Below, one piece after another: positions 1 to 17,039 of a DNA stretch of 64,000 bases (its first letter is position 1; each line of letters starts with the position of its first letter). The DNA is from Lanius collurio (taxonomy: Eukaryota; Chordata; Aves; Passeriformes; Laniidae). Location: the NCBI GenBank assembly GCA_020086605.1, contig JACBWW010000021.1, forward strand, positions 1,396,209 to 1,460,208, read 5' to 3'. A program made the translations under genes and the position numbers. The notes below the pieces were generated by a model. The model did no database searches. It saw nothing but the letters and a program-made list of their open reading frames with translations, and was not told where the DNA came from.

Positions 1-74
1 NNNNNNNNNNNNNNNNNNNNNNNNNNNNNNNNNNNNNNNNNNNNNNNNNNNNNNNNNNNNNNNNNNNNNNNNNN
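1..74. other. assembly gap (N run)
   Basis: Positions 1-74 are all N. The gap borders very GC-rich sequence, a common place for bird assemblies to break. Confidence 0.99.
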
Positions 75-377
75 TCGGACAGCGCGGTGCCGGCACCCAC
101 CGCTGGCTGCCCCCGCGCCGCCCCCCGGGCCGTGAGGGAACCGGTGCCGCCGAAGGAGCTCCCCGGCAGGTAGGGCGGGGAAAAGGCGGCAGCGCTGCGC
201 CCGCAGGCTCGGCCCCCCGTGCCCGTCCCGCAGCCCGGGAGCGGCTCCGAGGCCGAGCAGGTGCGCGCCGAGCGGGGCCGGGGCCGCTGTCCCGTGCGGC
301 GGCAGCTCCGGCGCATCCACCCGGCCACCGCCTGCTGCTTCTGCACCGGGGATTGGGGAGGGCTCAAGTGCAAGTGA
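75..377. promoter_or_regulatory. GC-rich CpG island beside the gap, possible CHRNA5 promoter/first exon
   Basis: Base composition changes sharply from very GC- and CpG-rich (75 to about 350) to AT-rich after about 380. This looks like a CpG-island promoter. In the human order CRABP1-IREB2-HYKK-PSMA4-CHRNA5 the next gene in this orientation is CHRNA5, so its first exon is the natural candidate. On the minus strand a frame opened by an ATG at 316-314 stays open into the gap (about 80 codons), but it shows no hydrophobic signal peptide and I do not recognise it. The plus strand also stays open from 174 to a TGA at 375-377 and carries donor-like CAG|GT sites near 168 and 260. Coding strand and identity are unresolved; the CHRNA5 assignment rests on synteny only. 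Confidence 0.4.
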
Positions 378-3300
378 CTTCTAGCGAAAAAAAAACCTTT
401 TAATTTCCATTCCGTATGGAACACTCAGGAGGGTTGGGGTTTTTTTAAAGTTTTTAAATCAGTATGATTTTTAAAAGTTTCTAAATCAGAATATTTTGGA
501 ACTTTTAATCTAAAATAGATAAACTGATTCAAGCTAAAAAGACCTAGGATATTTCCACATCTTTAGGTATATTATAGATATACAACATATATAATAAATA
601 CTCTGTATAAAATACCACTTTTTTCTATATCAGATAAACAAAATCTGTTCCAAAAGACAACTTTCAACAAACAAACTCAGACATTTAATTAGTGTTTTTT
701 CCTAAATCATCTTAATGGAACTGTACACTGTACACATTGCCACAAAAATAGAAGCAGCTGGCATTAATGCATTTTTTACATCTAAGATAGTGTTTAATAT
801 TTTATAGAGAAAACATAGAAGCGCTAAATGACTTTACAGTGTTAATCAGCTTCTGCATGAAAAGTGCTAGATACTGGATTCCTCAGGAAAATGGTCCTTA
901 TTTAACTCAAATAATTTTAGTAACTTTATTACTTTTCTAAAATGAGCATTACCCAAACAGCAATTTCATTAAGCATGTTGTCAATTGTCAAAATTCTTTC
1001 ATACCAATGTTCATTTTACAGAAAAACAGTGCATCTCTCAGTGTAAATGGTGATTCTTTTTAATAACCAAAACAGAATACTGGAGCATTTCAACCCCTTT
1101 CTTAATTTTTAAACCCGTGTTTTTCTGTGTTTTCCTGCAGCCATATTTGGGTTGTGCATGTCTGTGCAAGACATAATGCAGTGTGTACAAGCACACAAAA
1201 ATAGGCTGCTTACACAGGAGTTTCTTCCAGCATACTTCTAGTGACAGGAAGTATTGATTTGAGTGCTCTGCAGTAATTATGGTCATTTTACATATTGAGA
1301 ATCCACTTGTATATGCCATATCTTCCACAATCAAAATATTTGTGTAAAGGATGCAGCATGACTCTTATTTTGAAATGCTCGGTGTATATGCAGTGGTGAA
1401 CCTAAGATTTTATAGTCAATGAAAAATATATTTTAGTCTAAAACAGGGCATAAACCCCTAGGTTTGTTTGGGGTTTTTTTTCTATATGTGAACTGTAGTT
1501 CTTACATTTTCTGAGTGCTTCAAGAATTGCTGGGCAATATTTGTACTGAAATTGCAACTCTGTAGTTTTTGATGGAAGCTGGTTCACTGCTTCACTGCAC
1601 CTGGTGTTCCTAAGATGAGGTTATCAGGTAAAATCTGTATTTCTGTGCACTGCAGTCGATGCATTTTAGAGCCATAATGTGTCACTACCAATGTTGAGCA
1701 TAGCTGCTGCTAGAACGTGCAGGACATAGGAAACTGGTTTTATTACATAACTGTGGATTTGTGTGCAGCTGGGTCCTAACTAGGCAAAACAGATGCTGTA
1801 AGATATAAAAGGATTAAACTGTCTGGGTTACATGCCTAACGTTTTGCTAAATATTTTATGTAGCATCATCTGGCATATGTTAATTATGTTGTATTATTAC
1901 TGTTTTAGAAAACAGTAGTTATAAATAAGTAGCTGTTTTTTCCTGCTGCTTTGAACTTGGAGCAAAATGTTAATAATATCAGCAGCATGTTAAATTTAAT
2001 ATTTATCATTAAGCAAAAGCCTAAACGATTACATGAGTAATAATGCTGTCTTTCAAAGAGTCCTTGTCAGCAGGAGGTGACATCCAAAGGTCCCCACTAA
2101 AGTACGCTCTGAGAAGCTCCAGTAAATTGGCTGATGGCAGCTTTTACTGTGTGCTGAAGAGTAGTTTAACTGGAAAGCCAAATGCCAAATTAAACACATA
2201 AAAATAGCCAGCTGCTCAGTTCTATTCGTAAAATAAGAAATACTCTAAAAACTTTGTGAAGCTGAATTTTCTCCAGATTAAAGCCAGTGAAGGGTACTCT
2301 TAGGTCCAGTAGCTTTAGTGGGTTTTCATATTGTAGTAGAAATAACTGCAATTAAAACTTGAAAATGAGGACAACTTTTACTACAGAAGAACAGTAATGG
2401 AAAATACTTTAAAGAAAATGAAAGACATTTAAATAAGTCTTAGAATCTCATCCAGTCTGAAACGATGCAATTTCTCTCATGTACAAAGTATTTGAGTGCA
2501 CCAACTTCTTGCCTTACATGTCTTGTATACTTAGCTGTGTTATCTGTATTGCAATCCTGTGGCTTCTAAAACCATTGAACACCTTTCCATCATTATATTC
2601 ATTTTCACAACACAGTGGAGAAGTATCATCCCTAATTTTAAGGTTATGAACAGGAAGAATAAATAATTACCTTGGAAATCCATAAAAAATCAGAAGTAGC
2701 TGTCAGAATTAACCTTGGGAGTCTTTTGTTTTTCATCTTAATTTGGGTGCTTTTGTAACTTACAAGTAAAATATTTGGATGAAGAGGGAAGCATACCTAA
2801 AAGAGGTCATATAACAAGCAGTCTTGGAAGTTAATTTAACTTTATTTGACCAGAATACAGTCACCTAGAAAACAAGCTAACTACTTTTAAACACTGACAG
2901 ATGCAAGAGACAGCATAGGTAATTACTGCAGAAGCGGTAGTTTCATTATCTCTTAAACTACTTAGAATAACAATCCACATTACAATTTCTTGGGACAATC
3001 TATTTGTGAATATTTGCATACTTGCCCTAACAAGTTCTATCATGCACTCAAGTGAGATATAAGCTATCCAGTTTTTTTAGGTTTACAAATATCATATTAT
3101 GCAAACAATTTTAAGTAAATACTTCTAATTTGAAAAATCTGTCACCTTCCACAGCACCACATTGTTTTAAAATAACATTAAATCCACAGCAATAGCTAAA
3201 TATTTTAAATACTTATGTAATACACTGTAAACTCTACATAAACACTACATACACCAAAAAAACATACAAAGAACAGGAAGATCATTTTGATTAGCAAAGA

Positions 3301-5880
3301 TACCTCAAATGTATCGCCAGAATCATTTTTTCTGTTCTTACGACTTATCCCCAAACCACTCCCAGAAAAGGCACAGCTGGTGGTGATTTTTTTTTCTTTT
3401 TTTTTTTTTAAACACACAAAGCCAGAATCAACAATAGGCCAATGCAGTCAAACACTGCTCTTATTTCCAGGAAGAACAGGTAAGGAACTTGCATTAGTGT
3501 CCGGATGGCTCAGGAAGATTCTAATCATGAAAGATCTCCAGCATCTGCTTATACTGCCCTAGGCTCAAATGCAGAAAAGAATCACAAATTAAATTTAGGT
3601 TCGGAGAACTTGGCTCTACGTCTTGGACATGACTGCCAGCTAGAGTTGCTTGCCTATTCCAAGGCAGTACTGAGGCTCAGCTCACAATCAGCTATTAATG
3701 GCACTCAGGAGAGATGATAGTTTTTGTAATTAAATTGGTAATTACTGTTCAAAGATTATACTCATAATGTATTAGACAATACTTCCACTTAGTGCAAACA
3801 AAACCTTTAAATAAATAGATCTTTTAAAATTTATCACAATGCTTCAATACATTATGCAGTACAGTTCAGAATATTAAGTAATTCTAACTTTTTATTATTA
3901 CACTATCTAAAAAGTTCTCCTTTACCAGCAAATGATGCCATATTTGGCAAAGAAATGGTATTGTTAATTCTCTAAACCAAGATATGCATATATGAGTTAT
4001 CCCCATTTTGTTAGAAAAAGATGCATTTAAGAAAAATATTTTAGTAAGTCTATATTCTAAGCTATCTGATAATACTTACACTACTACACTAAACAACTGC
4101 CTTTTATGAACTATATACATTGATGAACACAAGCTCAGATGCTCTAACAGTTTCCTAGAAGACAGAAAGCACTGCTGGAATCTATCACTTATTGTTGCAA
4201 GTAGTCTTTGAGAAGTGAGAAAAAACTCCATTTTGGCATTGCTGCTTTTAGAGCATATTCCAAGCACTTGTATAACCATCATCAGCAATCCAGAAATCTG
4301 CAAAAGATGCTGATATATTGCATTCATGGTATCAAAAAATAGAAAGATTGAGCACTGGATTTCTACATAAAAATGGAGCTTGAGGTATTTATACAATCCT
4401 TTATAATGGAGATTAAACATTACCCATTGCATGTTGTCTGCAACTATTCAGGACTTGTTACACAAAATACCATTCCTATGTTGTTATCTGGAAGACCTGC
4501 TGTTGCTCAGGGTGTAAGTTAAAGTCAGTTGAACTTTCATTAGCTCTAAAATTTGAGTATTAACAAAGTGCTAAGTTCAGTGTGAAAGACTAAAGCAATT
4601 AATTGGTCTGCACCGAGACTTAGCTAATGACCAAGCAAAGAACCCCCAGCCTCCATCTCTGCACAGAGGCTGCCAGAGTGAGTGCAGAACTACACAAGCT
4701 GCACAGACATCTCCTGTCAGATTCCTTCCCTCTGTTCTCAACAGGAACTCTTACAGCAGTGAGCTCAAAAATGGGTTTAAATGAGAGGAAGGGTCATTAC
4801 TGGCCATGTTGACAAAGTACATTTTAGTCAAAAATGTCTGACAGGGATTAAACCCAACAAAACTGTATGGATTCACTCAGTTTCTTTACATTGTCATATT
4901 AAATCCTGTATACATCAGGTATCCTTTGGGGTAAGAAAACCCAACCAAACCACCCTACAAGATCAGCACACTCCAGGGTGGGCACTGACGGGCTGGATCA
5001 CCACTGTCATAGTTTGAGATTCAGCAAGACCTCACATTGAAGCATGTCACTCAGGCTTTTCACTTTGCTTTGGTTATCTGCATGGGTGCACAGTAGTTTT
5101 CAATAACTTGTTTTCATTTCTTTTGTTCACTCCAGATGATTATTTTTTTCAGAAGAGATTTTTGCTAATCTGACAATCACACTTTTTTGCATTTAGTGTA
5201 GGGGCAAGCTGGACAAAAATTACTGTAATTTCCAATTCATACACAATTATGATTTCTTGGTGGTTAACTGATTTTTCTTGACTGGTGCTTCAGAGAAAGG
5301 AACCAAATTCACTGGGGAAGTATCAGCAACACTATACTAAATATAAAACATCTCAATTTCCTTTCAGGATAAAATGTGAAATAGTCAACATGGCCTAAAA
5401 TCATGCACTATTTTACTTACCTATTTGAATTTGACAAGATAAAGCATTTTCACGTGGCCTTTGTAAAATGTCTTTCCAGTTTGTGTGAATATAACTAGTG
5501 TTGTATGAATAATTCCTTAGAAAACATGCACTTGTGAAGGCTATGATAAACTGAACACATTTGCTACAGGGCATTTTTTAAACACTACTGCTTGCAAGAC
5601 CATCAGTTTGACAGAGCCTGCTATAGAACAAAATAGGCCAAAACTAAAACTTGGCATGCCAGCACACTTTAATTCTGTATTTGTGAAATGACTTTTCAAA
5701 CTTAGGAGCTCTTTTCACTACCTTAGAAGGAAAACCCACACATACACACGAAATTCTAACAATTCTAACACCGTATTTGTTCTTTACCAACTAGCATATA
5801 CCTTGTTTTAATGGTTTAAAGCAATTAAATTCCTCAAGATTGTGCATATCCAGGCATTACTGAGGAAATAAAGACACTCA
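378..5880. other. AT-rich intergenic interval, no gene recognised
   Basis: About 5.5 kb between the gap-side CpG island and the PSMA4 polyadenylation signal. It is AT-rich with many short T and A runs (for example the T-rich run at about 3387-3410). Open frames are short and show no domain, splice logic or family resemblance. I found no transposon, RNA gene or tandem array here. By position it could hold regulatory sequence for the neighbouring nicotinic receptor cluster; that is inference. Confidence 0.6.
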
Positions 5881-5898
5881 TCACTATTCTTCTTAAAT

Positions 5899-5904
5899 TT
5901 TATT
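5899..5904 (-). terminator. PSMA4: PSMA4 polyadenylation signal (AATAAA)
   Basis: The plus strand reads TTTATT, which is AATAAA on the minus strand, about 230 nt after the PSMA4 stop. A second AATAAA lies at 6108-6103, only 26 nt past the stop, and could give a very short 3'UTR. The distal site fits a normal 3'UTR of roughly 240-260 nt, with cleavage expected near 5880. Confidence 0.6.
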
Positions 5905-6133
5905 CCATAATAAAAAATAGAAGATGAAAGAAAGAGTGTTCAAGAATTAAAGCAATTATTGGTCAATGTAAGGAGCAGTAAACTAATTATCTAAATGATG
6001 ACTAAGGACCTGGTTCATCAAAACTAATTCTGGGTCCTCTATGGCATAGTTGTAGGCTTCTACAGAACAGAAATCCAGATTATCTTTTGCTGAAGCAGGT
6101 CCTTTATTATCTAGAGAACACTTATTTCATATA

Positions 6134-10945
<4,812 letters not shown>

Positions 10946-11453
10946 GGTGCCGGAGACGCGCCGCGGGCAGAGTGCAGCGGGCCGGCAGGAGGGCACAGGA
11001 ACCGGCACTGGGCCTGCAAAGGAGCACAGGGCACGTGAACCGGGAATCCCGGGAACCGGCTCCGAGCGCACCCCGGCACGGCCCCAGGGGGCGCTGCCAC
11101 CCGCGCCCGCACTGCACAGTCATCAGCGCGGCGGAACGCGAGGGCCGCGCCGCCTCCCGCGCCGCGCAGAGACGCGTCCCGCGCCCCATCGCCCAGCCGC
11201 CGCCCGTCCTCACTCACGGCAGGCCGGAAGGAACCGACAGGCCGGGCGGGGGGGGACCGAGGCCCGGCCAGCGGGCAAGAACCGGGCGATGCAGCCGCGC
11301 CCGAACCTTCACTGCCGCGTCGGAAATGGCCGCCGCGCCTGCGCGGTGCTGCGGTCCGGGGCGGGGCCTGCGCCCTTCCCTGGAGCCGCGGGGCGGGGCC
11401 GGCGCCGGGCACGCAGCGTCACGTGGGCGTGCCCGCGTCCTCCGCACGGGGCG

Positions 11454-12003
11454 GGTAATGGTCACACCGCGCCTCCGGCGTGAGGGCGAGTCACAGCCCT
11501 GCTCCCGTCCTCTGAGGGCAGGTAATGGTCACAGCGCACCTCCGGCGTGAGGGCGAGTCACAGCCCTGCTCCCGTCCTCTGAGGGCAGGTAATGGTCACA
11601 GCGCACCTCCGGCGTGAGGGCGAGTAACAGCCGTGCTCCCGCCCTCTGAGGGCAGGTAATGGTCACCCCGCGCCTCCGGCGTGAGGCGAGTAACAGCCCT
11701 GCTGCCGCCGTGTGAGGGCAGGTAATGGTCACACCGCACCCCCGGCGTGTGAGGGCGAGTAACAGCCCTGCTCCCGCCGTGTGAGGGCAGGTAATGGTCA
11801 CACCGCGCCTCCGGCGTGAGGGCGAGTAACAGCCCTGCTCCCGTCCTCTGAGGGCAGGTAATGGTCACACCGCGCCCCCGGCGTGAGGGCGAGTAACAGC
11901 CCTGCTCCCGTCCTCTGAGGGCGGGTAATGGTCACACCGCACCCCCGGCGTGAGGGCGAGTAACAGCCCTCCTCCCGCCGTGTGAGGGCGCGTTACGGTC
12001 ACG
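11454..12003. repeat. 67-bp minisatellite, 8 units plus a partial ninth
   Basis: GC-rich tandem array. Units begin with GGTAATGGTCAC (the last, degenerate one with CGTTACGGTCAC) at 11454, 11521, 11588, 11655, 11721, 11790, 11857, 11924 and about 11991, so periods are 67, 67, 67, 66, 69, 67, 67 and 67. Each unit also holds CGGCGTGAGGGCGAGT and CAGCCCTGCTCCCG-like blocks. Two tail variants alternate (CTCTGAGGGC and GTGTGAGGGC), and the first two units read GAGTCACAGCC where later ones read GAGTAACAGCC. It lies between the PSMA4 promoter and the HYKK 3' end. The 67-bp period shifts the frame by one each unit and so produces spurious repetitive open frames on the minus strand. Confidence 0.95.
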
Positions 12004-12160
12004 TACGGTGTCCGTGCTGTGAGGCCCCGCCCCTGCGCCCGCCGTGAGGACGGCCATGGCTTCCTCTCCCGCCTCTCTCCCAGGGGCATGAGCCTGGCCC
12101 CGCCCCTGCCCGCGAACGCAGCGCGGCGGACGAGCCCCATCCAGCCCCGGTAGCGGTGCC

Positions 12161-12176
12161 TTTATTGCCTTTATTC
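12161..12176 (-). terminator. HYKK: HYKK polyadenylation signals (two AATAAA, 10 bp apart)
   Basis: TTTATT occurs on the plus strand at 12161-12166 and 12171-12176, giving two AATAAA hexamers on the minus strand starting 39 and 49 nt after the HYKK stop. They imply an unusually short 3'UTR of about 60-80 nt, with cleavage near 12140. Confidence 0.75.
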
Positions 12177-12214
12177 AGTCCATTGTCACACCCAGTACCT
12201 CAGCGGTCACGGAC

Positions 12215-15200
12215 CTACGGGGCAGGTGCGTGGTGGATGTACGCCTGGGCAGTCTCAAACCACGACTTCTCCACAGCTTCCTGGCCCACCTCGAACATTG
12301 TCATTAAGTGTTTCCAGCCAGTTTTGGCCGTGATTGTGAGGTACTCTTTGTTTTCCGGGTACAGCAGAGCCGTGTGGGCAGCAATGACGAGGGACTGTGC
12401 AAACCTCCCGCTCACCAGGAGGAAGAGGGCACCTCTCTCCTCGGCGGTGAGTGGCACGACACTCTCAAACCCTGCGAGAACATGTCCCCCAACGCTCAGA
12501 GGGTCTGGGCTCTCAATCATTAGGTACATGATGGCTATCGCAACCTCAAACACGTAATACCCGTAACTCATGTCGCTGAAGTCCAGGATGCCAGACACTC
12601 TGTACTGGGGATTCTCCAGGGAAGCAGAACTGGAGTCTACTAGAATGTTGTGGTCGTTAAGGTCTCCATGGTTGATACCTAAACAGAAGAAAAAGTATTT
12701 AATAATTATTAAACAGCTGAAATAGCTTTGGGAAGATGCATGTCAGACTAACATTCAACTACAAAACCACACTAGTCCCCTACAGCATCAAGTGCTGCCT
12801 TTCACACCTTTACTGCTTCCCATGAACCTCCACCGCACTGCTAGATGACTGACAGCACTGGGTAAGAGGGAGTGTTACAATCTCTCACTCCAGGCTGGTG
12901 TGACCTGCAATACACTTCGTGTTTGCAAACACACAATGGTAGTTTCCAACTATAGAACTGTCACATCATCATCAGTATCAATGTCAATTGAATTCCAAAA
13001 ATATTGGAACTTATCTGTATTTATTTGGGCCTTTTTTACAGTAGTACTGTACTTCATATATATTTAGTAAGCTGATATAACAGCATGAAAATCATAGCCT
13101 TAACTGGGAGCAAACTTATCAGAAAGATAAAGAATTGACCCTGACTGGATGGAACATTCCTCTTGGCTTACTCTGTGCTGTGCACATTCAGCACAATATT
13201 TGTCCGAGTCTAGGCTAGGGAAAAGAGATTTACTTTATTTTGCCATTTTTGTTTTCCTTTTCCACAGACCCAAATCCTGTAATAAATTTCTGTGTCTCAG
13301 TTCAACACAATTACAATAAGAATAAAATACTCACAGGCTCGGAAACTGCTTAGCTTGGGTATTACTTTGCCTTTAAATTGCTCAATAACTTGCTCCACCA
13401 CTGCACGGTATTTGTTCTGGCCCAAGGCATAAATGTACTGGTCTAGAAGAGGAACATTTGCCAGGTTCCAAATGAACTGACCTCGATGCAGACTTTTGAC
13501 TGATGGATGCTGAAATTTCTTTGGAAAAAGCACACAACAATATAGGCCATAAGAAAAAAATGCTGTCTTTATGATTAAAGAGCTTGATTCAACACCCCTA
13601 TTAATTTTAACAGGTTTCGAATAATACTGACTGAAATACACTATGACTTGGACTATTGCTTTAATAGTAAATAGTAAAAGAATAACCTGAAGAATGATTT
13701 AGGCAAGCAGCTTAGTATCTACATACAGCCTGAATTGTTTTCCCCCATGTTTTAGGTACAAAGATTATCTTAGGTAATATTAATAACCTAAAATTGCTGT
13801 TGACTGCCCATAGGGTGATGTTATGTAGCAACTTTGAGCCTCTGCCAAGGCCAGAGTCCCATTCTGGCAGAGCTCACCCTGGTGCTGCAGAAAGCTGTGG
13901 GAGCACCAGAGACACAAAACCTGCCAGTGTGCTGGGAACAGGCATACTCTGTGCTTTTAAAGTTGAGACCTTTGGGGGACAGCCTTTGGAACAGCTGGTG
14001 TGTGAAAAATCCTGAGCACCGTAGTTTATGGAGACACTGACCATGGCTTTATTCTTAGGGAAATTTGCCTGTGTACATCCAGGGCTCACTACTTTAAACA
14101 AACAAGGTCCTTAACCTCTCTCTCACTAGCAAATGGAAGAGATGGTTTGGAAAGTGACATTCAGAGAGGAAAAGCATCTCTCCCACTGCACATCCCATGC
14201 TTATCTTGGACTCCTCAGATGCTTATTAAGACCTCTGGGCCAGATTTGATCAGTGCATAGGGCAAACAAAAAAAAATCCCACAAGAGTAGCTGGCTTCCT
14301 TTTAAGAAAAAAGGGAATGCTTGTAAAACTATGCTTGTAATTAAGGCTCTTAAAGATCACTAAATGATAGTCAAAAGTGGACAGTGTATGAACAGGTAAA
14401 GAACAAGACTGAGCCTAAACCACCTTGGTGGATGATAATCCATATGTTACGGGAATAAAGAGCCTTTTCCATCAGAATTGCTTCTCATTAACTACTTCCT
14501 CCTTGGCAGGATCAGTCACAGGCATATTTTGAGACTTATTTTTAGTCATATTATAAGAGTGTGACCAGTGTGTCAGAAGGCAACAGTTAGTTATCTTTCC
14601 CAACTGAAAAATGCTCCTGTAATTTAAGAATGTGGTTAGTAAAACTGGTAACTCACATTTCACAACTGTCTGAAGCTGGTAGCCAGAACATGAGAAGCAA
14701 AGGTTAATGAAAGGTTAATAAATAATGTGACTTCTTTCATGCATCAAACTTAATTACTGGATGATTGATCAGCTTCATTGTCCTGTACAACTACAGAGTA
14801 AAGACAGAGCTTACTTTGCATTATTAATGCAGATCTCTGCTTGTTGACACAGCTGGCACTGTATGGAGGGTACCAGCTGCTACCAGTGTGAAATGGTCAC
14901 AGTGCTAATGATGAGGAGAAAGTCAACAAATCAAAAGGAATTCAAAGAAATAGATCAGCCAGCTGTGCACTATGCAAAAATCTTTTAAAATGAGCTTGGC
15001 ATTCTTCTAATTCAAGCACCCTAGGGTTCATTCTCCTGTATTTGCCAGGTTTGAAACACTAACAGGTAAGCTTTGCATAAGTAAAAAGAACTCCTTATCA
15101 CTCTGTCTGTGGTACAAAAATGCATTGCAGGAGGATCACCAGTACCAACTCACTTGCCGTGTATGTGGGGAAAGGCTCTAAGAAGCAGCCAGCTTGGAGC

Positions 15201-16561
15201 TGGCACCTGAGCCAAACTGACATCTGCAGTCACCAACTTGCACTTTGCAGGTCAGAAAAGCAGGTGGCAAGCATGGGAGCAAATGCTGAAGAGACATTGA
15301 CTGACAGAGAAGTTTGAGGCTGAAGCACAAGAACCCACCTCTGAGAGCACTTTATCCACCCTGGCAGCGAGCTTCCCAATCTCATACAGAATCTGAGCAT
15401 TGGTAGCAATTTTTGCTACTGGTGTACCTGGCAGGTAAGTCAGCAGTCTGACCATGTACTTCTTGCTCCCAGGTCTAGTATCTGACAAGGACAGATGCAG
15501 TCAGTCAGTCCAATGTGCTTTTGAGTATTAATTAATGCGAGAGGCAAAAAAGGTTTATCCCAGTATAGAAGTTGTCAGATGTAGCTCATAAAACAGATTT
15601 AATGCATAGATTTGATTTACCAGAATGTTGTATAATAATGTACCAATCTTAAAACACTTACAAAATCTATGCTGGATTTTTAGTCCTTGTGCTTGGACCC
15701 AACTCAGCACCAACCAGGGTTCCTACAGTGCCCGCACACACCCACGTAAAGTTTTGCAGCAGAACAGGTCTCAGGAATCCCAAGTGTTGTATGCAAGTTG
15801 CAGTGACAGTAAAAGCTAAATGCTACCACAATTTTTCTTCCAAACACTGTTAAAGCAATTTGTTGTGGCTTCAGAGATGGACTACAAGTGTATTTTACAC
15901 CACTCTGCAGGCAAATAATTTCAAGCCCCACGTAGTCAATGAGGCATTTTTTTGACATTTCTTGTGCATGGACACAGATGTCAAATAAATGTTTTCTCCA
16001 ATTTGTTAAAATGAAGTGTTTTTTTAGTTATTACTCTCTCTGAGTTGCTTTGCTTCTGGTATTTTAAGTTTGGACTATTATAGCTGGAATACAGGTCACC
16101 TGATGTATATCCCTACCACTGAAACACAAGCCTAGAGCTTCCCTTCAGCACATACATGGTGTGCCATAGAGCAATCTACTGCTCAGCTAAGGGTGAAGGT
16201 AGGGCAGTAAAGGTGCCCACAGTGGCTCACCTCCTGACTCCAGAGACATTATGTTACCATCTTTTGTGAGATAAGGGGTAGCTGAAGGGAAGCCTTCAGC
16301 ACTGAGAAACATCATGGCCTGGGTCTGCGCTTCAATGAGGTCAGGCTCCTGGCTGTCTTCTGAATTGGTGATTTTGAGGACATACTCCTCAGCACCTTCA
16401 GCTGAGACACGCACGTGGAAGTTCTGATCATCATAGCTGGGGAGTGGCCTGACCCAAGACACCTTTAATCCAAACACCCTTTCAACCAATTCAGCTGCCT
16501 CTTTCTCACCAAGTGCTGGTTTGGTCAAGGTCTGGGGTTGACAATCATTTCCAGAAGACAT
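12215..16561 (-). CDS. HYKK: hydroxylysine kinase (AGPHD1), 4 coding exons
   Basis: HYKK phosphorylates 5-hydroxy-L-lysine with GTP in the hydroxylysine degradation pathway and belongs to the aminoglycoside phosphotransferase-like kinases. Coding exons: 16561-16231, 15481-15339, 13518-13335, 12678-12215. They total 1122 nt, giving 373 aa plus stop, the human length as I recall it. The start fits the recalled human N-terminus (MSSGN). An acceptor CCTAG| lies just 5' of the ATG (exon begins 16568), so the 5'UTR is spliced. Visible motifs: [10 protein letters not shown] in the N-lobe, VRLLTYLPG, the catalytic loop [10 protein letters not shown] (residues 223-232) and the metal-binding motif as DFSD (252-255) followed by [12 protein letters not shown]. 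The human protein has DFGD in my memory, so Ser replaces the DFG-type Gly. All introns are GT-AG with consistent phases. Confidence 0.97.
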
Positions 16562-16851
16562 TGTGTCTCTAGGAGAAAAAGAAAAGCTGATCTGTAATCT
16601 GACATCAGAAGCAGTAATTATAGTGCAACAAAAAGCATTCAGCTACTGGAGAAGAGTTTCCTACATTTATTAAACAAGTAAAAAAAACCAACTCCCCTTG
16701 CCAGCTTATCAATTGTAGTTTATCAACTACTTAGGGTGCAGCCACTCCAAAGAAAGACTGTTAGAGAGATGCACTCAATCTGTTCAGAATAGCAGGCATG
16801 AAAATCTTATTAACAAAGCTTTCATTAGCTCATTTGTAGCAGCAGCCTAAC

Positions 16852-16931
16852 CTGGTATTGTTCATAGGTAGGAATGATCCCCTAAAGAACAGAGTCGCTG
16901 AATCCCTGATCAGGAAATCTTCAATTCGTGC
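16852..16931 (-). other. HYKK: possible noncoding HYKK 5'UTR exon
   Basis: On the minus strand an 80-nt segment is bounded by a good acceptor (CTTTTGTAG|GCACG) and a donor (ATACCAG|GTTAGG), between the CpG island and the first coding exon. It could be an optional 5'UTR exon. Splice signals alone support it. Confidence 0.25.
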
Positions 16932-17039
16932 CTACAAAAGGCAAGAAGTATTTTAGTAAATCATAACGTTAAAGCAGATTAAATCTTTCCGCTTGGTCAC
17001 GGCCTTCCACATTCCTATGCTAAAAAAGGCAGCACAAAC

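Noticed and set aside
174..377. plus-strand open frame ending at 375-377 in the gap-side island
   Set aside because: It has possible tiny GC-rich introns around it, but no recognisable protein. Strand is opposite to the gene expected by synteny.
11529..12140. repetitive minus-strand open frames with MTITCP motifs
   Set aside because: They are translations of the 67-bp minisatellite, whose period shifts frame each unit. No start context, splice or homology support.
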